Assembly (NCBI GenBank): GCA_026786345.1
Contig: JAJAYD010000075.1
Span: forward strand, 1-50,420
Source: Chitinophagaceae bacterium
GTDB lineage: Bacteria > Bacteroidota > Bacteroidia > Chitinophagales > Chitinophagaceae
Direction of reading: 5' to 3'
Length of the DNA: 50,420 bases
The position numbers and the translations under genes were made by a program. Shown here piece after piece: positions 43,767 to 50,420 of the stretch (position 1 is the first letter of the stretch; the number at the start of each line of letters is the position of its first letter). A model generated the notes under the pieces. The model had not been told where the DNA came from. It ran no database searches and was given only the letters and a program-made list of their open reading frames with translations.

Positions 43767-44702
43767 TTAGACCGGAATGATGTTCCTGCTTTTATTCAAC
43801 TTTATTTTATCGGGAACCGAATCCATGATCTCGTGCCTGAGCACATCTATTAACCGCTTCTTTACAAAGTCGCGGTGCACTACCATACTTACTTCCCGCA
43901 TGGGAGCAGGTCTTTTAAACTGTCGAACCAGTTGTTGTTGGTTGCTGTTAAGGTCGTAGGTGGCCAGTTGAGGTAGCACGGTAATACCGTCGTTCAGTTC
44001 TACCATACGGCGCAGGGTTTCGAAACTGCCTGCCTCGTATTCAAAATTATTATGTCCCTTGCCCACTTTTCTCAGTTCGCAAAGGTTTAATATTTGCGAC
44101 CGGAAACAATGGCCTTCCTCCAACAACCAAAGTTTATTGGGATCAATGTCTTGTGGTACCACAAAGGCTTTATTAAAAGCGGCATTGTTTTTTGAAACAT
44201 ACGCTACCAACTCTTCATAAAATAACACATGCTCTTTTATGCCAGGCTCATTTAATGGCGTTACCAATATGCCTACATCAATGCGGCTTTCTCTTAACCG
44301 CGAAATAATTAACCCGGTGGTAAGCTCACTCACCACCAAACGTACCTCCGGATGTTTGGTGGTAAACTGCTGAATAAAGAGTGGCAAAAGGTAGGGAGCC
44401 AGTGTAGGAATGATGCCGATTTTCAACTCGCCTGTAAGAATGCCCTTCTTTATTTGAACCAGTTCATCAATCACATTTTTTTCAGCCAGTATCCTTTTTG
44501 CCTGGTCCACCAATTGTTGCCCTATCTCGGTAGGTACCACCGGCTGTTTACTGCGGTCAAATATTTTAACGCCCAATTCCAGCTCCATTTTTTGTATTTG
44601 CATACTCAATGTAGGCTGGGTAACAAAACAATGTTCTGCAGCAGAAGCAAAGTGGCGGTAAGTGTCAACGGCAATTATATATTCCAATTGAACGAAGGTC
44701 AT
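43767..44702 (-). CDS. oxyR: Hydrogen-peroxide-sensing LysR-type regulator OxyR
   Basis: The 311-residue protein has a LysR-type N-terminal helix-turn-helix (FASAAEHCFVTQPTLSMQIQK) and a periplasmic-binding-like sensor domain. The sensor has Cys199 and Cys208 (GHCFRSQILNLC), at the same positions and spacing as the peroxide-sensing pair of E. coli OxyR. On oxidation they form a disulfide and switch the DNA contacts. It therefore likely controls peroxide defence genes. No katG or ahpC is adjacent; the Dps-like gene is far away. Confidence 0.93.
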   Translation of the reverse strand: MTFVQLEYIIAVDTYRHFASAAEHCFVTQPTLSMQIQKMELELGVKIFDRSKQPVVPTEIGQQLVDQAKRILAEKNVIDELVQIKKGILTGELKIGIIPTLAPYLLPLFIQQFTTKHPEVRLVVSELTTGLIISRLRESRIDVGILVTPLNEPGIKEHVLFYEELVAYVSKNNAAFNKAFVVPQDIDPNKLWLLEEGHCFRSQILNLCELRKVGKGHNNFEYEAGSFETLRRMVELNDGITVLPQLATYDLNSNQQQLVRQFKRPAPMREVSMVVHRDFVKKRLIDVLRHEIMDSVPDKIKLNKSRNIIPV

Positions 44703-44853
44703 TCCTCATCAATTTTAATTATTGCAATATAGATGTAATCCATTTGCTTTATACTATTTCAGTCAACCCTTAACAATCAACAAATTGTTCCCGTTTAAAA
44801 AAGTTAACAAGAACTGTTAGCCATTACCAGCATTAAAACAACAGGTCAATGGT

Positions 44854-45762
44854 TTATTGTTCTGCCAGGGTTACCTTGTTTTTACCAATAGTGAGCTGGT
44901 AGTTTAAGCCAATTTTAAGCGCATAGTTTTCAGTATCATGACTTACCGGAAACTGGTAACAAACCGGGAAGGTATATTTCTGTAATACATCCCTTATCAC
45001 ATCATATACATCGCTGCCATAAGGTACAACCGTGTCCTTCATATCAGTAAAATAACCAATAACCACACCGGCAACATCATCAAAAACCCCGCTTCTTTTT
45101 AACTGGTAAAACATGCGGTCTGTATTATAAATGTATTCACCCACATCTTCTAAAAACAGTATATGCCCTTTGGTTTTTAAGGCTGAAGAAGTTCCCGCCA
45201 AATGTGCTATTATTGATAGGTTACCACCGATCAAAGGGCCGGTAACTTTACCCGGTTTGTTATAGGCATGTGATGCGGCTGCATACTTTGATTTTTTACC
45301 TGCAAGCACCTTTTTTAACGACTGCACATAGTCGTTTTTATACTCAAGATCGTTGAAGGCGGCCGCCATAGGCGCATGAATGCCGGCTATGGAAAAGCGA
45401 CGATATACATGAGCGTGAAAGACAGTAATATCGCTGAACCCAATCACCCATTTTGGCTTTTTTCTAAACTTTGAAAAGTTGAGGCGGTCGATTATTCTGC
45501 CCATGCCATAACCTCCCCGGCCACACAAAACAGCCTGCACTTTATCGTCGTCCAGCATTTGCTGCAGATCCAGTAAACGCTCTTCATCCGTGCCTGAAAA
45601 ATAATGAAACTGACTGCCCAATGTATTGCCAACCTTTACTTTATAGCCCCATTGTTGCAGTACTTCAATACACATGGAGGCCTTTTCGTACGGCATGTAA
45701 CCGGCCGGGCAAACAATGCCGATGGTGTCGCCTTTTTTTAGATAGGGAGGTATGATAGTCAT
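44854..45762 (-). CDS. LD-carboxypeptidase (S66 family)
   Basis: The 302-residue protein has the S66 triad: nucleophilic Ser in VIGFSDITVFH, Glu in LFLEDVGEYIY and His in FPVSHDTENYAL, with the conserved LCGRGGYGMGRIID and GGNLSIIAHLAGT segments. It cleaves the L,D bond that releases the terminal D-Ala from murein tetrapeptides during recycling. No signal peptide is seen, so it is cytoplasmic. I chose the ATG at 45762 (MTIIPPYLKKGD), which matches the family start; an ATG at 45834 would add 24 residues. Confidence 0.92.
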   Translation of the reverse strand: MTIIPPYLKKGDTIGIVCPAGYMPYEKASMCIEVLQQWGYKVKVGNTLGSQFHYFSGTDEERLLDLQQMLDDDKVQAVLCGRGGYGMGRIIDRLNFSKFRKKPKWVIGFSDITVFHAHVYRRFSIAGIHAPMAAAFNDLEYKNDYVQSLKKVLAGKKSKYAAASHAYNKPGKVTGPLIGGNLSIIAHLAGTSSALKTKGHILFLEDVGEYIYNTDRMFYQLKRSGVFDDVAGVVIGYFTDMKDTVVPYGSDVYDVIRDVLQKYTFPVCYQFPVSHDTENYALKIGLNYQLTIGKNKVTLAEQ

Positions 45763-45850
45763 GCAGCAATAATACAGCATTAGGTTTGCTGCACTATATC
45801 CGGTGGCATAAAAATATGAATGGGGTATAGACAAAATTTAATTTAATTAT

Positions 45851-45921
45851 AAGAAGCTGTCTAAATTTAGTCTGCCACTATGATTTTGAAACTGAAGATG
45901 CCATGTATTACAACAGATGAA
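45851..45921. repeat. Interspersed 70-bp repeat, copy 2 (inverse of copy at 10850)
   Basis: This segment aligns without gaps to the reverse complement of 10850-10919 (about 79% identical). Its edge AGAAGCTGTCTAAATTTAG looks like an insertion-sequence terminus. It lies 72 bp before the DUF559 unit. Confidence 0.6.
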
Positions 45922-45923
45922 TT

Positions 45924-45946
45924 CCTGCCCGTCCGGTCAGGCGGGG
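45924..45946. repeat. GC-rich palindrome, member of a family also at 46706
   Basis: This block of CCTGCCCG...CAGGCGGGG forms an imperfect palindrome. Its reverse complement resembles the block near 46706-46728 (shared CCCCGCC...CGGGCAGG core). The two lie on either side of the DUF559 unit in inverted orientation. Confidence 0.55.
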
Positions 45947-45991
45947 ATTGCGACAATGATTAATCTGATTCAAATGCGCGGAACCAATAAC

Positions 45992-46491
45992 GGTTTCCCC
46001 TCCCTAAAAAGGAGGGGACGAATGTTTTTATAATTTGTTATAAAAACATTCAGGGGTGGTTAAACTGCTGCACATGAAAAAGCCTATCATTAATAATAAA
46101 CCCCCACTAAAACCACTCCGCAAACAAACACGCAATCACAGCACCTCTGCAAAAGCTACCCTCTGGACTTACCTTCAAAAAAGCCAATTACAAAATCGAA
46201 AGTTTCGTCGCCAGCACAGTCTCGGAAAGTTCATAGCAGACTTCTATTGTCCTGCGGAGAAGTCAGTGATAGAACTTGATGGAGGAGATCAATTTTGGGA
46301 GCCGGGGATGGAGAGAGATAAAGGCAAAGAAGATTATTCAGACAGTTTAGGAGTTAGCGTGCTGCATTTTGAAAACAAGTGGGTGTTTGAAGGTATTGAC
46401 TGGGTATTGGAACAAATTAAAGCAAAGTTTAACCACCCCTGATTTTATGCTGCGCATCAAATCGTCCCCTCCTTGAAAAGGAGGGGAAACC
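45992..46491. mobile_element. 500-bp DUF559 gene unit boxed by nested inverted repeats
   Basis: The outer ends are 29-nt inverted repeats (45992-46020 and 46463-46491; about 25 of 29 complementary), each also a local CCCCTCC/GGAGGGG hairpin. Next inward, a perfect 13-bp-arm hairpin lies at 46021-46050, then a perfect 15-bp inverted pair (46051-46065 and 46427-46441). The right inner arm encodes the last residues of the nuclease (KFNHP). The structure suggests a small mobile or domesticated unit; no target-site duplication was found. Confidence 0.7.
46074..46442 (+). CDS. DUF559 (Vsr-like endonuclease-fold) protein
   Basis: The 122-residue protein has the DUF559 pattern: NHSTSAKATLWTYLQKSQ, RKFRRQHSLGKFIADFYCP and SVIELDGGDQFWEPG, then LGVSVLHFENKWVFEGIDWVLEQI. 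The D...E/D-rich segment (IADFY and IELDG) is the likely PD-(D/E)xK-type site; the family residue usually His after ELDG is here Gln, so activity is unproven. Homologs often sit alone and are flanked by repeats. The ATG at 46074 was chosen over an upstream GTG because the family starts near there. It lies inside the inverted-repeat unit described above. Confidence 0.8.
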   Translation: MKKPIINNKPPLKPLRKQTRNHSTSAKATLWTYLQKSQLQNRKFRRQHSLGKFIADFYCPAEKSVIELDGGDQFWEPGMERDKGKEDYSDSLGVSVLHFENKWVFEGIDWVLEQIKAKFNHP

Positions 46492-46929
46492 TATATTTGA
46501 GACCGCGTTCATCCAAAATGTTCTTCTTGATAAAATAAACTGTTGGCGTTCCTCTATTATCTTCCGATGAGCCTGCCCCGATTATTTCGGGAATGACTTG
46601 GAATACTGGATAAATAGAGGTCTTAACCTCATGCCTTTGCCAAGGGCACTAATACCAAAACATCTACAAAGTTATATAGCTGTACTGCAGATAAACGGAT
46701 TGCGACCCCGCCAGTCGGTCGGGGCAGGCAGCAAGGATGAAGCTATGAAAGACTTCTGTTGGTATTATAAAACATCATTTTTAGAAAGCTTCTAAGAGAT
46801 GAAAACTTTTGAAACAATAAAGTGTTGTCTTAAACTATTGATGGATATGAGAGCCGTAGGCCTCTTGCTCAGGTGTAATTACAGTTTCTTTGGTATATTT
46901 ATTTTTTCCAAAACTTTATTTTTTTAAGC
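46492..46929. other. Spacer with palindromic repeats upstream of the S9 peptidase
   Basis: The spacer holds a palindrome CCCGA-TTATT-TCGGG (46577-46591) and a GC-rich palindrome CCCCG...CGGGG (46706-46724) related to the one at 45924. A 65-codon open frame (46598-46795) crosses the second palindrome and has no recognised family, so I do not call it a gene. The promoter of the peptidase should lie near its end. Confidence 0.5.
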
Positions 46930-48906
46930 ATGCACATCCGTACCTGTATCCTTTTTTTATTGATTTGTTTTACCGGCATCCTTCGTGCCCAAAATACAAA
47001 ACGCACTTTACGGCCCGGTGATATTTACCGTCTGCAAAATCTTTCGGATGCTAATATTTCGCCTGATGGCAAATGGGTGGCTTATACCTTAAGTACCATC
47101 GATTCAGCCAAAGACAAAAGAAATGTTGATGTATGGATGGTAAGTATGGATGGCAAAGAAAATGTGCAGCTAACCAACAGTCCCGATAACGAAAGCAGTC
47201 CGCGGTGGAGCCCCGATGGAAAGTATATTTCTTTTACAGCTTCGCGGCTGGGTGGCAGTTCGCAGGTATGGTTATTAGACCGTCGGGGTGGTGAAGGCAT
47301 TAAATTGACGGAAACAAAAGGCGATCTGAATGCTTATAGCTGGAGCCCTGACAGTAAGAAACTCGTGTTGACTATGAAAGACGAGAAAGACACCGCTAAA
47401 AACAAACCACCTCAACCTTACGTAATCAACAAATTCAGATTTAAGCAGGATGTTAGCGGTTACCAATACGACACCAGTAGAACCCATTTATACCTTTTTG
47501 ATGTAGCTTCTAAAAAGACCCGGCAACTAACCTTTGGCAAATACACCGAGGGTGATGCTACCTGGAGCCCCGATAGCAAAACCATTGCGTTTGTAAGTAA
47601 TCAAACTGATGAACCGGACCGAAATGAAAACACCGACATCTTTCTGGTTGATACTGCCATAGGTTCCAAACCAAAAAAAATTACCTCGTGGACCGGGGGC
47701 GACGCTGATCCGCAATGGAGCCCAGACGGTAAAAAAATAGCTTATCTGCGCAGCACGTCAAATGCCACTTTCGAGATGTACGATCAAACGGGATTATGTA
47801 TTATTGATGTTACCGGTGGTGAACCAAAACTTATAGGCACTTCATTAGACAGACCGATCAGCAATCCACGCTGGCTTGCAAATGGTAAAAATATTGTAGG
47901 GCTTGTAGCAGATGACAGGCAACGTTATATTGCCTCGTTCGATGCAATGGATGGCAGCATGAAAACCATTGCTGGTGGAGACAGAAGTTATGGTTCAATT
48001 GACATTACACCTTCGGGAAATTTGGTTGCCTTTATGTCTGAACCGCAATTGCCTGCTGAGTTGTATGTTTTAGAAGAAGGAAAGAGCAGGCGGCTGACCA
48101 CCATTCAAAACAAATTTGTCGACTCATTAAGCCTGGCAAAAGTTGAAAAATTTACGTCAGCCAGTAAAGACGGCACGCAGGTTTCGGGGCTGGTGTATTA
48201 CCCTCCCGGAAAGCCGGAAAAAAACCTGCCGCTGATTTTTTATATACATGGCGGGCCTACTTCACAAGATGAACTAAGCTTTGATATGACACGCCAGATG
48301 CTGGCAGCCCATGGGTATGCAGTGGCAGCAGTAAATTACCGTGGCAGCCTTGGCAGAGGGGTACAATTTTCCAGAACCATTTCGGGCGACTGGGGCAATA
48401 AAGAAGTAGCAGACATTTTAGGCGCTGCCGATTACCTTGTTGGCAAGGGCATTGCAGATCCAAATCGTTTGGGTATTTCAGGCTGGAGTTACGGAGGCAT
48501 TTTGACGGACTACACTATTGCAACCGATACCCGCTTTAAAGCTGCCAGTAGCGGGGCCGGTGTTGCTGCGCCGTTATCGTTGTTTGGAGTTGATCAATAC
48601 ATCAACCAATATATAAACGAAATTGGTCTGCCCTGGAAAGACAATAACATCGAAAAATACCTGAAACTCTCCTACCCGTTTTTACATGCAGACAGAATTA
48701 AAACACCAACACAGTTTATGGTGGGGGAGAAAGACTTTAATGTTCCGGCAGTAGGCAGCGAGCAAATGTACCAGGCACTCAGGTCGCTTGATGTACCAAC
48801 CGAGTTGATTGTATACCCGAATCAATTTCATGGGTTTACGCAGCCAAGCTTTATTAAAGACCGGATTGAACGCTATTACGCATGGTTTGATAAATACCTG
48901 AAATAG
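46930..48906 (+). CDS. S9-family (prolyl oligopeptidase-type) secreted peptidase
   Basis: The 658-residue protein has a signal peptide (MHIRTCILFLLICFTGILRAQ), a seven-bladed beta-propeller built of WSPDG/PDSK-type repeats (about residues 40-400), and an alpha/beta-hydrolase domain. The hydrolase has Ser520 in GISGWSYGGILTD, Asp602 in VGEKDFNVP and His634 in NQFHGFTQP. The order and spacing fit acylaminoacyl peptidase or DPP-type enzymes of Bacteroidota that digest peptides in the periplasm. It is intact and monocistronic, in a region of decayed genes. Confidence 0.95.
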   Translation: MHIRTCILFLLICFTGILRAQNTKRTLRPGDIYRLQNLSDANISPDGKWVAYTLSTIDSAKDKRNVDVWMVSMDGKENVQLTNSPDNESSPRWSPDGKYISFTASRLGGSSQVWLLDRRGGEGIKLTETKGDLNAYSWSPDSKKLVLTMKDEKDTAKNKPPQPYVINKFRFKQDVSGYQYDTSRTHLYLFDVASKKTRQLTFGKYTEGDATWSPDSKTIAFVSNQTDEPDRNENTDIFLVDTAIGSKPKKITSWTGGDADPQWSPDGKKIAYLRSTSNATFEMYDQTGLCIIDVTGGEPKLIGTSLDRPISNPRWLANGKNIVGLVADDRQRYIASFDAMDGSMKTIAGGDRSYGSIDITPSGNLVAFMSEPQLPAELYVLEEGKSRRLTTIQNKFVDSLSLAKVEKFTSASKDGTQVSGLVYYPPGKPEKNLPLIFYIHGGPTSQDELSFDMTRQMLAAHGYAVAAVNYRGSLGRGVQFSRTISGDWGNKEVADILGAADYLVGKGIADPNRLGISGWSYGGILTDYTIATDTRFKAASSGAGVAAPLSLFGVDQYINQYINEIGLPWKDNNIEKYLKLSYPFLHADRIKTPTQFMVGEKDFNVPAVGSEQMYQALRSLDVPTELIVYPNQFHGFTQPSFIKDRIERYYAWFDKYLK

Positions 48907-48949
48907 TCGTGCCTCAAAAACCCTTTAAACAGGCTATTTCTTTAATTAG

Positions 48950-49241
48950 GAGGCGACGAGTTCTGCTAAAAATGTTTACGGAGATATTTTTAAAATGGCC
49001 AAAGAGCTTACAAATTACCTGCACGATACAACTCAAAAGTTCGGTCCTCAGTTAGGATTTTTCAATGGCTTGCAAGACCAGCCTGATTATAAACATCTTT
49101 GGTAGCTAGCTTGTCCACAATATTAATTGGAGCTTCTTTGATGAGCATTTCAAATAGTATTACAGCGAAAAAATGGGTAAGCCTGTGAAGCCTATCCGGC
49201 TCATGGTATCACTGCTCACCCTGAAGTATGTTCATAATTAA
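48950..49241 (+). pseudogene. Decayed IS5/IS1182-type transposase, N-terminal part
   Basis: Two frames together spell a transposase-like sequence. The first gives KFGPQLGFFNGLQDQPDYKH and LW, then a stop; the second, from 49110, gives LVHNINWSFFDEHFK, a stop, then YYSEKMGKPVKPIRLMVSLL and TLKYVHN. The pattern (NINWSFFDEHF...GKPxxPIRLMVxLLxLKYxxN) is typical of the N-terminal part of such transposases. There are at least three in-frame stops and one frame change, and the catalytic part is missing. I infer a dead insertion sequence. Confidence 0.7.
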
Positions 49242-49896
49242 ACACCAAACAACGCCATGCAAGTAGACCCAGCATTATCAATTTTGGCAATGTGAAAAGT
49301 GTTTTTGTGATGGATATTCTTAAGAAGACCTCTATATTAATTTCACCGGACCAAAGTAAACAGTAAACCAATTTTGATGGGACTTTGCCCGGTCAATAAA
49401 TTTGTCATAAGGCCCCAACGTTCTCAAATTAATTTGTCGATTAAATAAAAATTCAACAACAAATCAATTGTACATCTTTACGCCTTTACAATTTCACACT
49501 AATGTACTTTCCAGAAGGCAAGATGCATAATTTTCAAAGCAAAACATGTATATCTATTGCTCATTTGCTGCAAATGAAAAATACCTATTAATAAGTATTT
49601 TTTACTAAGCAGAATAACGATATGTTTGGTTTGTTGAATAAGTAGCAAGCTTTGTATACTTTCAACCATCTCAAAGCTTTTATCACCAAGACCGCTACTA
49701 ACCATGAGAAAATCTACCATTCTGGCCTCTTTAATATTGTTCCTTATTTTTAGTTTCCCCTTAGGTTTATTAAGCTTGCCAATTGTCGATGCACATTAAT
49801 TTGGGTGCCCGCAATCACCGCATTAATCCATAATATCTACAGATAAGCACGTTTTTAATTTAAGTTGGACAATTCAACCAACTTTTAAACCGTCAT
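49242..49896. other. Long spacer without a recognised gene
   Basis: No convincing gene is visible in these 655 bp. A 31-codon open frame at 49704-49799 (MRKSTILASLILFLIFSFPL...) looks like a bare signal peptide ending in a stop and may be a remnant. The rest is A+T-rich with no clear hairpin. Confidence 0.45.
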
Positions 49897-50420
49897 ATGC
49901 ATTAAACATCTACAAGTATTAGATACATTCGAATTAGTTTTTTATTGGTAATGCTTTTAACAATGCAAAGTGTATTTGCGCAACAGTCTACTATTTTATC
50001 ATTTTTTTCTGCCTCAGCTACTATAGATACAACGGTCAGAATTCAGGGTGTCAATTTTAGCGGTGTTACTTCGGTTATGTTTGGCGGGGTGTCAGCAGCG
50101 TCTTTTTCTTATGGCGTTGATTCAATTGAATACATTAATGCAATAGTTGTCCCAGGTTCATCTGGAAGTGTTAGTGTAACAAATAGTGTAGGTACGGCAT
50201 CAAAAACAGGCTTTACTTTTATAGCTCCGGCAGGATCACCTACCGTTTCATCAATCTTTCCTACATCAGCCACAACAGGCAACAAAGTTGTAATATAAGG
50301 AGCAAATTTGAGCGGGTTAACGGCTGTAACTTTTTGAGGCACTCCTGCTACATCGTTCACAATTGTGTCCGATACAAGTGTTCGAATAAATGCAGTAGTT
50401 GGCCTTGGTTCATCGGGCAG
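49897..50420 (+). pseudogene. IPT/TIG-domain surface protein gene with three in-frame stops
   Basis: From ATG 49897 one frame encodes MH, stop, TSTSIRYIRISFLLVML and a signal-like segment ending SVFAQQ, then an IPT/TIG-type immunoglobulin-fold domain (VRIQGVNFSGVTSVMFGGVSA). A second domain follows (PTVSSIFPTSATTGNKVVI) with a stop, then GANLSGLTAVTF, a stop, and GTPATSFTIVSDTSV to the window edge. The stops at 49903, 50296 and 50336 lie where AAA, AAA/GAA-like and GGA-like codons would be expected. I infer a pseudogene of a repeated-domain secreted protein. Confidence 0.7.

Noticed and set aside
46598-46795. A 65-codon plus-strand frame downstream of the DUF559 unit
   Set aside because: It crosses a GC-rich palindrome and has no family match or clear start, so it is probably fortuitous.
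49499-49720. A 73-codon minus-strand frame
   Set aside because: It has no ribosome-site support and no recognised pattern, in an A+T-rich spacer with decayed genes.

Overview
The window looks like chromosomal DNA from a Bacteroidota bacterium, most likely in or near the Chitinophagaceae. This is inferred from the gene families (fused isobutyryl-CoA mutase, S41 lipoprotein protease, OmpA/beta-barrel envelope proteins, a SPOR-domain protein, a Bacteroidota-type OxyR), from A+T-rich spacers with few Shine-Dalgarno sites, from a few TAnnTTTG-like -7 elements, and from several families of short palindromic repeats. No rRNA, tRNA, CRISPR array or intact transposase was seen. No database search was possible, so every family name rests on motifs and recall.

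Layout. 1-8,070: a partial AsmA-like protein, small stress-type membrane proteins, a YihY-type protein, a Dps-like protein without ferroxidase ligands, a flavin-fold stress protein, then a co-directional set encoding sigma-54 (rpoN), a sigma-54-dependent response regulator and a REC-PAS histidine kinase. 8,070-11,500: a DUF1328 protein, an OmpA-like lipoprotein, a beta-barrel protein, a spacer full of degenerate inverted repeats, and a single-domain response regulator. 11,600-16,250: a four-gene overlapping operon (UbiA prenyltransferase, type III polyketide synthase, methyltransferase, FAD oxidoreductase) flanked by two acidic, disordered small proteins. This is the strongest candidate for a little-described pathway; it probably makes a methylated, oxidised and perhaps prenylated phenolic lipid or quinone.

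16,370-25,900: a multi-PAS histidine kinase, a decayed gene, an ArsR-type regulator, tsaB with a 3HCDH-like gene, RidA, galK with a mutarotase, and a pair of DUF2157-type membrane proteins. 26,186-29,821: icmF, whose interdomain linker carries a near-perfect 28-nt inverted repeat in the reading frame. 30,000-45,800: mostly housekeeping and envelope genes (DUF819, LpxL-like acyltransferase, serine hydrolase, S41 protease, deoC, M20 hydrolase, flippase-like protein, glycosyltransferase, oxyR, LD-carboxypeptidase), with a cluster of repeats at 34.1-34.6 kb and a remnant of a second S41 gene end.

45,850-50,420: an accessory, decaying region. It holds an IS-end-like repeat also present near 10.9 kb, a 500-bp DUF559 nuclease gene boxed by nested inverted repeats, GC-rich palindromes, an intact S9 peptidase, a decayed transposase and an IPT/TIG surface-protein gene with three in-frame stops. 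The window therefore combines stable core genes with small non-autonomous repeat elements that have entered spacers and, in icmF, a coding sequence.
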